DNA of 64,000 bases from positions 4,593,001 through 4,657,000 of the forward strand of contig CM035236.1 in the NCBI GenBank assembly GCA_020226215.1, written 5' to 3'. The first letter of the stretch is position 1. Each line of letters opens with the position of its first letter. The notes below the pieces were generated by a model that was given only the letters and a program-made list of their open reading frames with translations, did not search any database and was not told the origin of the DNA. Source of the DNA: Sindora glabra (lineage: Eukaryota > Streptophyta > Magnoliopsida > Fabales > Fabaceae). Position numbers and translations under genes: made by a program. Below are positions 10,777 through 21,268 of this stretch, in pieces.

Positions 10777-11687
10777 ATTTCTATTATTTGCATCTTTGCC
10801 ATGATAATAAACAATTGTTAAGAATAATTATCTTCAATTTACTTTGCCATAATAATAAACAACTCTTAAGGATAATCACTTTCTTATGTTAACCTTTAGA
10901 ACAAACCTCTTTTTTGTCCTTGTAATATTCACTTTTGAGTACTCCTATTCTTCTTGAAAAAGTCGCTCCAAAGTATTAAAGTTATTAGATGAAAGTAGCA
11001 AATTCATAAGGTGGACTCCATATGAAAAATCAATGGCTAATACATCATAATGAAATTTCAAGACTCAATTGGTACCATTTTCGTCGGTACATGTAAGAAT
11101 TTTGTTCATTTTTTCTCACTTTTATGCCTATGAAATATTTTACATCAATTTTGTTCTTGTAAGAGTTATCTAATTTTATACTTTGAGGGATGAAATTGAA
11201 TAAATCAATCCTTATATGAACACTAGCAGATAAATTTACATTTTATAAAAATAAAATTGGTAAAAAATATTTTATATAAATAAAATTAAAAAGAAGTGAA
11301 TTTCACATAGACAAAAAGGAGGCTTTACTCTTTCTTTATCTTTTAAAACTAACCTTTAATCATGATTAACTAAATGTTGCATTATTTGAAATAAAAAATA
11401 GAAAGGGGTTAAAAATATTAATATCTAATGATAATTATTAATGAACAAATAAAAATATTAATATGTAATTATAATTATTAACCAACAAACAAAAAGATAA
11501 ACATAATCTTATGGGTGTTAAAAAATTTATTGCAGTGGCAAGCGTGTAATAGTTAGTTGAACTTCTACATTATGAATTTTGAAACGTATTATATTTCACA
11601 TATGTTATAAAGCACTTAACATTACTTTATTCTCACCTATGAGAAAAAAAATGATAAGTTCGTTGATATTCTGTTTTTAAAATTTAG
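10777..11687. other. Intergenic DNA, no gene recognised
   Basis: AT-rich with two short related blocks at about 10796-10830 and 10846-10880 (TTGCCATGATAATAAACAA-type), a small local duplication. No gene or RNA seen before the second plastid insert begins. Confidence 0.45.
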
Positions 11688-11986
11688 ATTTTTTATTAAC
11701 ATAATGACATCGAGCTCTTATTGTAGCCCACGTTACTAAATTTGCTACTTTATTTTTGGTACTAACAATTAAGAATTGTTTTCTCCTACTTGCTGCATCA
11801 AAAATTAAATCATAAGTTTCTGATAAAAAATGAGCAGTTCTAGTAAGATTTGTAATATGAATAACTTTATGCTTTACAGATATATAAGATACCATTCTAG
11901 GATTCCATTTCCTAGTACCACAGCCAAAATGAGCTCTTGCGTCCATCATCTCTTCCAAAAGTTATGTTCTAATATCTTTTTGCCAT
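11688..11986 (-). pseudogene. rps2: Plastid rps2 5' fragment
   Basis: Minus-strand reading gives HFGCGTRKWNPRM, HITNLTRTAHFLSE and the block RARCHYVNKK, the first third of plastid ribosomal protein uS2c. Homology stops right after VNKK at the insert's left end, so about 60% of the gene is missing. The start region 11953-11986 has a TGG-to-TAG stop and a one-base insertion that shifts the frame before codon 12. Downstream substitutions are many. Non-functional. Confidence 0.88.
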
Positions 11987-12204
11987 TTATCCCAACGCTT
12001 TTTCTCTTTTTTTTTCAAAAAAAAAAGACCAAGTATCCTGAAATAGAAATAAATAATTGTTTCGATGGAACCTTCTCTTCTACCAAAGATTGCTATTAAT
12101 ACACAATCAGTCTATTCATTTTTTCTATTTGTTAGTATCTTTATTACTATTACCAAATCAAATTACCGCATATAGTTAAGGGAATGAATCCGCTCTTAAG
12201 AACC

Positions 12205-12825
12205 ATTAAATCCTGGAAATGATTGCTATGATGTATCATATAAATTGTTTAAAATGAAAAAAAAATCAAATAATTCTTTGTAATGGAACAAAATATTTCT
12301 TTCATCTCTCCCTCAAATAATTTTTTCCAAGGAATGTTGCTTTGGCCTTGAAACTGCACGAATTTTATTTTTGAATCCAGTGCCAATAGGTATTATTCCC
12401 CCTAGAACAACTTTTTCTTTCAGGCCTTTCAACCAATCAATACGACCCCGGAGAACGGCCTTTGCTAAAAGTCTAGCAATTTCTTGAAAACTTGCTTTGG
12501 ATATGAAAAAAACTCGCTTCGGATATGAAACTTTGAGTATTCAGAGATATTTTTGTTATTCCTAGTAATAATGCTCGATAACAGATTGCTTCTTCCAAAA
12601 CACACCCTATTCGCTCAGCTCACAACAATCTAATTAGTTTGCCAAGTGAAAAAACATTAGACATTCCATTTTCTGAAACTAACACTTTTGATGTTATTTG
12701 ATGCACAATAATTTCTATATGTCTATTATGGATCTGCACCCCCTGAGATCTATAAACTTTTTGGATCTTATTAACTAAAGAAATATGACTTTGAACTATA
12801 GTTAGTTTAGCACCAATCAAGAATC
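12205..12825 (-). pseudogene. rpoC2: Plastid rpoC2 3' fragment (RNA polymerase beta'' C terminus)
   Basis: Minus strand carries ISLVNKIQKVYRSQGVQIHN, RHIEIIVHQITSKVLVSE and NGMSNVF, the conserved C-terminal part of the plastid-encoded polymerase beta'' subunit. Further on, broken pieces matching the region around LAKAVLRGRIDWLKGLKEK and GGIIPIGTGFKN remain in other frames. A partial repeat of about 20 bp lies at 12496-12535 (two TTTGGATATGAAA/TTCGGATATGAAA-like copies), with frameshifts around it. The 11987-12204 spacer before rps2 is the normal rpoC2-rps2 spacer. The upstream edge is fused directly to trnA intron sequence. Confidence 0.88.
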
Positions 12826-13035
12826 TCCATGTACAATCCATACTAAATCTGACCAACTGCCCATCCTACTCCTCTACATTCTTGACAGCCCATTTTTGTC
12901 TCAGTAGAGTCTTTCAGTGGCATGTTTCGGTCCTCTTCCCATTACTTAGAAAAAATGAGCCACCAGTTCAAGTTCAAGATACTATCATTATCGCCTGGAC
13001 AATTAGACATCTAACCTGTAATCGCAACGACTAAT

Positions 13036-13071
13036 TGCAAGAGCGAAGCTCTACCAACTGAGTTATATCCC
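13036..13071 (-). pseudogene. trnA-UGC: Plastid trnA-UGC exon 1 fragment
   Basis: Minus strand reads GGGATATAACTCAGTTGGTA then GAGCTTCGCTCTTGCAA, the 5' exon of the split plastid tRNA-Ala with several changes from the usual GGGGATATAGCTCAG. The group II intron follows on the minus strand (lower coordinates) to about 12826, where it is cut and joined to rpoC2. Exon 2 is absent. Confidence 0.85.
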
Positions 13072-13136
13072 TTCAAGTTGAGTGGAGCATGCATGAAGGA
13101 GTCAAATGTTTCTTCTATTCTTTTCCTTAACATAAC

Positions 13137-13172
13137 TGGGCTATCCTGGGCTTGAACCAGAGACCTCATCCA
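13137..13172 (-). pseudogene. trnI-GAU: Plastid trnI-GAU exon 2 fragment
   Basis: Minus strand reads GATGAGGTCTCTGGTTCAAG then CCCAGGATAGCCCA, the 3' exon of the split plastid tRNA-Ile, with changes from GGCGAGGTCTCTGG and GGATGGCCCA. Part of its group II intron continues to about 13437. Exon 1 is absent. The trnI-trnA order and spacing match the plastid rRNA operon spacer. Confidence 0.85.
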
Positions 13173-13572
13173 TGAAGTAAATTGTCACACTTACAGTCCA
13201 ACCAATTAGGAAATAATCAATAGATTCCTTTTCAAGAGCGATTTATCTTTCTCAAACACAATATATAACTCTCCGTTGTATTGCACTCTCTAAGCGTGCT
13301 TGTTCCCCCTTTTTCCTTACCATGGCAAGTTTTTGTGAAATAACGTCGATGAGAAGAAAAAAGAAGGCATTAAAAGACTAGACCTTCCTAGTCCAACCTT
13401 AGACATTCTAAGATCCTTTTTCAAATCTACTCCCACTTCACACCTCGGAATGCACTGTTCTTATAGAGAGAGAGAGGCGCTTTCACATCTTCTTAAGCCG
13501 AAATAGTTGGGGAGCGCAAAGGTTTCCTTTTTTAAAGTACTTCGGGGAACAAATTTAGTGGAGACAGGGGTA

Positions 13573-13645
13573 AGGCTTGTAGCTTAAAGGATTAGAGCAC
13601 GTGGCTACGAACCATGGTGTCAGGGTTCGAATCCTTCCTTACCCA
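13573..13645 (+). pseudogene. trnR-ACG: Plastid trnR-ACG copy, mutated
   Basis: The sequence reads AGGCTTGTAGCTTAAAGGAT then TAGAGCACGTGGCTACGAAC and closes with GGTTCGAATCCTTCCTTACC. This is the plastid tRNA-Arg(ACG) with an intact anticodon arm (CACGTGGCTACGAACCATG region). The first acceptor base, the D arm and the T-stem side are changed, and one G is missing before GGTTCGA. Plastid-type 3' flank follows (GGTAGGAAAATCATGATTGG). Not expected to make a functional tRNA. Confidence 0.85.
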
Positions 13646-14310
13646 TAATTGGCCAAAAGGGGAAGGACCCTTTCCTCTGGGGGTAGGAAAATCATGATTG
13701 GGATAGAGGACCCAAAGTTATAGAACTTAGGTGTAGGTATTTTGTCGAAATGGAATGACCTTACCTTACTTCTCTTTTTATTTACTTTATATTTCTATTT
13801 AAAATATTTCTATTTAAAAGTAATAAATAATATTAATAAATATATTAAGTAATAAAAAAATCATTTTTTCCATAAATGGTTCCTTTTTTTAAATGAATTA
13901 ATCCATATATTTTTTTTGTTTTACGCCTCATAATTCTTCCTTAGCCAGGCTTGGGCAGTAGAGCAAGTAAAGTATTAGTAGCATAGCTGCATTCCTCGTC
14001 ATTAATATGTTTACTTGCGATAATTGTGGCCTCTTGGGAGAATTGATGACTGAATTTTTAATGCACTTGCTAGTACTAGTACATTTGAGAATTCTTAATT
14101 GGTTAGTTTAAATAGTCCCAGACTGTAGAACAAAGGAGTATCTCGAACCTAAACCGAGGTATTGATGATGATTCTCAAATATCGAAGAATAGAATGGGAT
14201 ACGATGAGATAGAATGCAATAGAAACAAAGACATGCGGAACGCGACTCTTAATGGTCAAAGTGAACCCTTTCATTCCAAATTCTTTAATTCGAAATGAAT
14301 TAAATCTCCT

Positions 14311-14549
14311 CAAGCAGTCATTATTATAAATAAATTGATACGTAATCAAAATATCAATATTATATTTATTGTAGTATATTTCTAGTAATTTTTTTTCAAA
14401 CAGAGTTCATAAGAATTGTTTCATCAACTTCTTTTTTAATTATGTCAAATTATACATTTTAAAAATTTTAATCAATTCATTAAATTAATTTATCTCGAGC
14501 TGAACACAAACATCTTCTAATTAACATAACTTACACTTAACAAACCAGC

Positions 14550-14600
<51 letters not shown>

Positions 14601-15400
14601 TGATAAATAAAATCAAGTTAACATCCATAATATAAAAGAATTCATAAATGTCAGCATGAAAGTATGTAATGAAATTGTTGACCATCGGTTATCATCATTA
14701 AATATGATTGTGGATTCAATTTTTTTATAAGGATATTTTTTATGATTTTAAAAATATTTAAATTAATTAAAATATAATATTATAATATTTATAAGAATCC
14801 TTTTAATTAAATTAATCGTGATAATACAGCATTCTCATGATTATGTAACTCTGGAACCAAATATCATCTAAAGTTGTATTTAAAAATAATACTTCAATCC
14901 TCAATTGGACAAGTTCAGATTTAAAATTAAAATTTATTTATTTAATGTGTTAAGATCAAATATTAAATTAAGTGAAAAATTATTGAATTTGTTAAATGAA
15001 AATTACCTAACTAACTACATTAAATAGCTACTCTTAATTTAATGGAATTTTATTGGATAAATATATTCAACAATTTATCTATTTCTATAATAATTTAATA
15101 TCTGATATACGTTACATTATTTAAGAAATTGATATAATTTTTTAAAAAATTATAATTAAGGATACTTTTAAGATTATACTATTTTAATATTTTATAATAA
15201 CATTTTTATATTATTAATTACATTTAGTTATTAAAATAAAAATTATTTAAACATCATAAATTTGATATTTAATAAATTTAACAGTAAATACTTCAATATT
15301 ATCAAACATCCCTTTTTACGTGTGTTATGACGCAACCGAAATAAATTTAACTTCTTAAAAACATTTGTAGACAAAAAAAATAAATTGAAATAGTGAAAAA
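14311..15400. other. AT-rich intergenic DNA with (AAT)n microsatellite
   Basis: Low-complexity sequence between plastid insert 2 and the RAB promoter. The only structured item is the trinucleotide run at 14551-14600. Confidence 0.5.
14551..14600. repeat. (AAT)n microsatellite, about 16 units
   Basis: Uninterrupted ATA/AAT trinucleotide run of about 50 bp. Confidence 0.95.
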
Positions 15401-15486
15401 AATGTGTTAATTTAGCATGCAGTGTTCCCATCCTAGTGTGAAATGGGGAGATCTAAGTACTAATTTGGTAATTGCAAACTTGATGG

Positions 15487-15582
15487 GGGCACGTGGCAGT
15501 CTCTACCATCAGATGATACGTCATCCCACTTGCCCCGATTCGTATAGCTCCGAGTCCCCGACACATGCGGTTCATTTTAAAA
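15487..15582 (+). promoter_or_regulatory. RAB gene promoter with G-box and TACGTCA element
   Basis: CACGTG (G-box core in GGCACGTGGC) lies at 15490-15495 and GATACGTCAT at 15515-15524. A TATA-like TTTTAAAA follows at about 15575-15582, roughly 180 bp before the start codon. ACGT-core motifs bind plant bZIP factors and G-boxes also bind bHLH factors. Their use here is inferred from position only. Confidence 0.5.
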
Positions 15583-15759
15583 GGCCTCTCTCTTATACAT
15601 TTCCTCGATTTCTGCTTTTAATCTCTCTTTCCTTATTGCTTTTTCTCATCCTCCGGCGACAATCCCAGGGTCCTTTGAGTTTTCTCGCCGGTAAATCGTT
15701 TTCTCTCTGCACCACTTCGAAATTTTCTTGACTTAACTCGTCTTCGATCTCAAACGACC

Positions 15760-18584
15760 ATGAATCCTGAATAGTAAGTGCAAATTTTTCTTCACCGTTA
15801 AAATATCTGCTTGATTCTAGCTCCATAATTCTGGAAATCACGTATATTTTCTTTCGTTTATTTGCCTATCTAACTATTTCAGATCTGTAATAGTTTAACT
15901 GTCCAAAATAATTGGTTATTTGTGTTAATTAATGGCTAATTCAATTTATTGTTCCTTCTTCCTTGATCCGTGTCTTATCAAATTTGCTCCGGAAGATGTA
16001 GTGGATCATGTTTCTGAAACTTCCTTGCTGATTTAGATCTATCTGTTTAAAATATAGATCCATGTTAAAATGTTCAATTTCTGATCTGGTTGCTATTCAG
16101 CATTCAAAATATTTCTCTCGTTTAAGAATTTAATATACCAGAAATGATTCTTTGTTTGTAAGCATGATATTACTGCTGATTACGCTGGTATGTAGTGAAC
16201 TATATTGGCTTGTTCATTAGCGATACACACGAGAGTATTAAAGACCGGAGGATGATCACATCGACTGTGTATAGGACTAGCTTAAATAAATAATAAGCAG
16301 AGGAACAAGATGTTTGTTTTTGTGTTGCTGATAATGATTAGTTATAAAGTATTGTAACTAATATCTGATATCTGATTAGTTATCTGGTTTGGAAGGTAGT
16401 TGTTGAAGTTATACTGATATCTGATTATCCCTCAACTTGTTTGTGGCTGCCGTTCATGTGATAGTGTATTACTAGCGAGTAATAAATCGTCTTCCCCAAA
16501 AATAGGTTGATCATATAATCTGAAGGCATAGTTGGCAAGATGATATCCTTGCCTTAATCTAGACTAGGGGAAGACAAAAGGCAAGTGAATCCTGCCCGGT
16601 TCTATACAATTCTCCAGTTATTTACTGTCATGAATGATTCCATAAATCTCTGCTTGTTTACATTCTTAGCTCAGCCCAGTCTAGGTTATATTTAGTGGAC
16701 AAATTTGATTGTGTTTTGTTGATGTGCTGCTATTTATTACTTACCGAAAGGGATTGATAATAGTGGTCTATTCCTGTTTTTCTTTCTGATGGTAGAATTG
16801 CCTTATTTTTTTCTTTGCAGTGACTATTTGTTTAAGCTTTTGCTTATTGGTGATTCTGGTGTAGGCAAGTCATGTCTTCTTCTGAGGTTTGCTGTAAGTT
16901 TTGAGGCTGTCCTTTTCTTGTTTTTCTTTGCTTGTCCTGTGTTATGTGTTAGTTTATTATCTTTTGGAAAGAACTTGATTTGTTCCACTGTTCAGTAAAT
17001 TATTGAAATTAAGATTTACTAAATAAATAGAGTATCAATCAATTATGTGCTCAGGCATTATATTATTTAGTTGTACTTCTGAGTTTTTCTGAGCATTAAA
17101 ATATGTTGATGATGTCTATCAGCTGGAGATTGCAATGTTGAAGATAATTTCTTACACTTTTGGGCTTTATATTGTAGATGTTACCATCATGTACTGATGC
17201 AACAAACCTGAGAAAATTTTACTCCTTGAAATAATTGTTTGTATGAGAATTCTACTTTCTGACACTTCCTTTTATTGTCGATCAGGATGATTCATACCTT
17301 GACAGCTATATCAGTACCATTGGAGTTGACTTTGTAAGCTTTCATATCCACCATTTAAATCTCATCGGCTGGTTATTTGTTCACAAGTGTGTGACTAATT
17401 ATTAACAATTTAACCATGCTTTCTTCTGTAGAAAATTCGCACTGTGGAACAGGATGGAAAGACTATTAAACTTCAAATTGTAAGCGCTGACATTTGTGCA
17501 TATTATTGAGATGTTAAGCTTTGTTATATAGTCATTTTTTGTAGGATGTGTTAATTCTTCCTGTTATTATCTAATCTTCTTGAGTAATCTTCCTTGTATA
17601 TATTTAATTATCTATGTTTTCTTTTTTTAAATCCAGAAGTTAGTTATATGCTAACAATTACATTTGAGGGCTGAACATATGCCATGTTTCCAAGTGAACT
17701 GGTTTTTCAACTCCCTAACATACCGTACCCTCCCCTCAAAAAATAGATCTGGTTTGTTACATTACTATATTCTGTAATAATGCAATTTATTTTTTGTGCT
17801 TTTCTATGGACATGCAGTGGGACACAGCCGGCCAAGAACGCTTCCGTACAATCACTAGCAGCTACTATCGAGGGGCTCATGGCATTATTGTGAGCCTTAA
17901 AACTGGCCCTTCCACTATTTTTTTTTTTTGGGGTGTTGATTGTGGGGGCAGTGGTGTAATCCCTTTGGCTTTTTGGGTAGGTTGTTTATGACGTGACTGA
18001 CCAAGACAGCTTCAACAATGTGAAGCAGTGGCTGAATGAAATTGACCGTTATGCTAGTGAAAATGTTAACAAGCTTCTAGTTGGAAACAAGTCTGATCTG
18101 ACAGCGAATAAAGTAGTGTCCTATGAGACGGCAAAGGTAATTGATAATTTCCAATTTGACATTATATATGTATTTCTGAAACACATCTGATGAATTTATT
18201 TCCTTAGCCTCAAAGTATGATGCTTGAGCTGGCTATTTTATCCTTTCAGGCATTTGCGGATGAAATCGGAATCCCATTCATGGAAACTAGTGCTAAAAAC
18301 GCCACCAATGTGGAACAGGCTTTCATGGCCATGGCAGCTGAAATCAAGAACAGGTGACCTATTTTTTGTTGTGAAGTCATATAGTTAGATAGGAAATAGC
18401 ATCATCCTATTTTTGTCAGGCAATGGTTATGAAGTGTTTTGTTTGGGCTGATGGATGATTTTTTTGTTTGTCTATTGTTCTTGTCAACAGAATGGCCAGT
18501 CAGCCAATGAGCAATGCCAGGCCTCCAACAGTTCAGATTCGGGGACAGCCAGTGAACCAGAAGTCAGGTTGCTGCTCGACTTAG
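15760..18584 (+). CDS. RABD2: RABD2/Rab1-type small GTPase, eight exons
   Basis: Exons 15760-15773, 16821-16893, 17286-17333, 17432-17479, 17818-17889, 17981-18136, 18250-18353 and 18491-18584 join to 609 nt, encoding 202 residues. All seven introns are GT-AG. Motifs: P-loop GDSGVGKS (15-22), switch I Thr40 in STIGVDF, DTAGQ (63-67), NKSD (121-124), ETSAK (149-153) and a C-terminal GCCST whose Cys199 and Cys200 are geranylgeranylated in this family. The start [13 protein letters not shown] and the tail [12 protein letters not shown] identify the RABD2 (Rab1, ARA5) group, which drives ER-to-Golgi vesicle transport on early secretory membranes. [13 protein letters not shown] and GNKSD differ slightly from the commoner VTYDVTDLESFNN and GNKND but keep key residues. 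Intron 1 is 1047 bp and follows only 14 coding bases. The gene appears complete, with 3' UTR to about 18740. RABD1 is less likely because it starts MSNEYDYLF. Confidence 0.96.
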
Positions 18585-18759
18585 AGAGAAGTATTGGGGT
18601 CTAGACGTTTATGTGTTAACTAGTTTTTCTTTAAAAAAAATTTTTTTTACCGCCTATAATGCTTTTATATTAAGATTGTTCGTCATGATTTACTACTTGT
18701 ATTCAGCACTTTGTTAAAACTTCCATTCTTTCCAATGTAATTTGATTTTAAAAAACATT

Positions 18760-19500
18760 TGTACAAAATTAGGATTATTGTTGAATAGCAGTATTTGCCT
18801 TTATCTTCCTCCCAGCTTTGTTGTCCGCGTGCTTTGCGATATTATTTACTCGCCTCCGTTTTTGGGGATGGCGTGTTCAATTCAGTCGTCCCAATCTTTA
18901 CTAGAGCATCTGGTAAAATTCACGACAGATATGCGGGGAAATGAAAACGTTGGCTTGTAATTATGAATGAATTCATTGCGGTTTTCTTTTACCGCTTTCC
19001 TACCGTGTATAGATTCTACAGAAATTGGACGTAACGTGCGGTTCATAAATCAATGATATGAATGCAGTTTCATACCAATGGCGCAAGAGCATGAAAGAAG
19101 AGGGCGTTCATTCATTCATCTCGTCTTGTTCTGTATATGAATTGGATGTACCGTGCCACCTGATTCTGTCAACTAAAATTATGATAGAAGTAGTATGGGA
19201 AGTGTAACTTTCCAGGAAGTAGAAATTTAAAAATTGTTTGGTTAGAACGTTTAAAATGAAAGAACCCTCGCGCAAATCAATTGATTCTGGTAAGAGAAAG
19301 TTTTTATCATCTATAGATAAAAGGTCAAAACTTTGTCCCTTAACTTCATATTAGTGTCATTCTTATCTAAATTTTTTTTTGGACAAACTTCTCCCGTAAC
19401 TTTAAAAAGGCCTGCTAATTCACTCACAATTCTAATCCTGTTGGTTTTGCTAATGGAAAAATTATTGTTGGCATCCTACGTGGAATGAAATAAATTGACA
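18760..19500. other. Downstream flank of RAB gene, no gene recognised
   Basis: Ordinary-complexity DNA. A 72-codon plus-strand frame at 18742-18960 has no recognisable domain. I see no tRNA or repeat. Confidence 0.45.
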
Positions 19501-19501
19501 A

Positions 19502-20255
19502 TAAGGGTTCATTTGGTTTAGGAGAAAATAAAATTTTTAAAAAATACTTTTCTAAGAAAACATATTTCTAAAAAATGAAATGATTTTTTGTTGTTTGGTG
19601 CGTAAAGAAAAAATATTTTTTGGTGTTTGGTGCACAGAGAAAAATTAATTCCGTTTAAAGTAAATCAAAATTATTTATTTCAAAATTATTATAATTTTAC
19701 GTACTTTTTAAAAAATATTTTTTTAATAAAATTTTTATCATTTTTTATGTTTAATAGTCCAATAATGACTTATTTTCAATAATAAAATATATATCAAAGG
19801 TATTACAAAATCTTATAGATAGGTTCATATAATTAATTTAATTAATTATTATAAAATATTATATAATAGAGCATCCATCACAAGGAAGAAAAAAAAATAT
19901 TTTAGTGAATATTACATGAAAATGTGTACTAGACTTTAATAAATAAAAATAGAGCATTTATCATAAAAATATTTAATAAATAAAAATAAATTCTGCTCAT
20001 AATTGCAATTGTATAACAAGGTGAGAAAGCAGAAAGCTTAGGCTTGGACTTGGGCTTGGACATGGATGTATTGAATAATAAAGAAAATGAATTTCGTTTT
20101 TCAAAATGAAAAATTATTTTTTCAAAAAATAATATAACTTTCTAATTGACCAAAATTTATTTTCTTATTAACCAAAATTTTTGAATGTCCAAATAATGGA
20201 AAGTTGGAAAATAAATTCTAAAAATTCATTTTCCCTCCAACCAAACAGATCCTAA
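19502..20255. mobile_element. Non-autonomous DNA element with GTTTGGTT-type inverted ends
   Basis: Left end TAAGGGTTCATTTGGTTTAG and the reverse complement of the right end TTAGGATCTGTTTGGTTGGA are imperfect inverted repeats. A further inner match (GAAAATAAAATTTTTA against GAAAATGAATTTTTA) extends the similarity. About 750 bp, no coding capacity. Target duplication not determined. Confidence 0.6.
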
Positions 20256-20367
20256 TTAAATAAAAAAATTCAATTTTCTCCTAATCCTGCTGCATCAACC
20301 TGCTCAAATGAAAAGCTTGCGTTTAAATAAAAAGAACAACATTTACACTTGCCACTTAAGTCATCGA

Positions 20368-20944
20368 CTAGGTACTGCATAATTCAAAGAAATGTACTTG
20401 TATTTTCTTCATAAAATTCTCAAGCTCGTTCATGCATCCATGCCGACTGTAGAATTCAATCATGCAGTCATAGTGCTCAAGCCGAGGCAGGACACAATAT
20501 TCATCGGTCATTGATTTTACGCAATGGAAACCAAAGTTAACAAGTTCTTCTTCCATACAAGCATGCAAAATACACTGAAAAGTCACATCATCATGCTTGA
20601 CGCCTTCCTTCAACATCTCTAAATGTCCCCTAAGAACTTAAAAAACAATACCAAAGCATACCGAAGGCAACGACATTTACAGTACATGTAAATCAAAACA
20701 CTTTCAATAACAAGATCTATTTTATATCCGTGTCTAATTATGAATCCATGAATCTGTTTTCCTTGGCAAAGGTATTTGCACATCCCGCCAGAAGGATTCC
20801 AAATGAATATACATTCGGTTGTTCTCTCCCATGGCATCTCTAAAAATATTGTCATTGCTTGTTGGCTGAAATGATGACGAGCATAACTAGTCAACAAATC
20901 ATTCCAAGAAATCATGTCACGCCAATAACTGATTTGTTTAAACC
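20368..20944 (-). pseudogene. PPR protein pseudogene, 3' part
   Basis: Minus-strand frames carry pentatricopeptide repeat sequence: DMISWNDLLTSYARHHFSQQ, GKQIHGFIIRHGYKIDLV and YMYCKCRCLRYAL, then, after a gap, GVKHDDVTFQCILHAC and LPRLEHYDCMIEFYSRHG with ELENFMKKI. These are the P, L and S repeats of plant PLS-class PPR proteins, which bind organelle RNA and often act in editing. The two blocks (20619-20969 and 20368-20616) lack the repeats that should lie between them, so there is an internal deletion and loss of frame. The end resembles an E-type tail. The 5' continuation lies beyond the copia element at 25713. From memory it is close to At3g26540-type proteins, which I could not check. 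Confidence 0.75.
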
Positions 20945-21268
20945 TGATATTACATGGACACGATAACATTTACACACTCGCACAGCAGAGGACACAATAA
21001 ATGGAGAGATTTATAATTCTTCATTTACTATTCGATTGATTGTATCACGGTACAAAATGTTGTGGCCTTTATAGGCATAGTTTTACAATAAAAAATAGCA
21101 AACCTATTGCAGAAAAAAGCTTGCATGAGTTGTTGCAATTTTTAGCAATACAGTGCTCATTTAATACATCATGCCACCAAGTTTTAATGGTTAAACATAC
21201 AACTTTGCAACATGGTTTCCCATTCCCTGTAGTGGGGTGCCAACAAGTTGATTTAACTTTTTTTGACA
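20945..21268 (-). repeat. 3' LTR of copia element A
   Basis: 324 bp, matching the other LTR at 25418-25712. Shared blocks include GAGGACACAATAAATG, AATTCTTCATTTACTA and CAATAAAAAATAGCAAACCT. Clear substitutions and indels separate the two copies, pointing to an old insertion. Confidence 0.88.

Larger units (their letters stand above)
11688..14310. other. Nuclear plastid DNA insert 2, mosaic of non-adjacent plastome pieces
   Basis: Three plastid segments follow one another. 11688 to about 12825 is rps2-rpoC2 3' end from the large single-copy region, minus strand. About 12826-13437 is trnA-UGC intron and exon 1 plus trnI-GAU exon 2 and part of its intron, from the inverted repeat, minus strand. 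About 13440-14310 is the trnR-ACG region and the spacer towards trnN, also from the inverted repeat, plus strand. These segments are not adjacent in plastomes, so joining happened before or during integration, or by later rearrangement. The genes are all damaged. The right edge is approximate. Confidence 0.85.

Noticed and set aside
12620..12856. Open frame crossing from trnA intron into rpoC2
   Set aside because: It is an accidental fusion at the joint of two plastid fragments, not a gene. It is used only as evidence for the joint.
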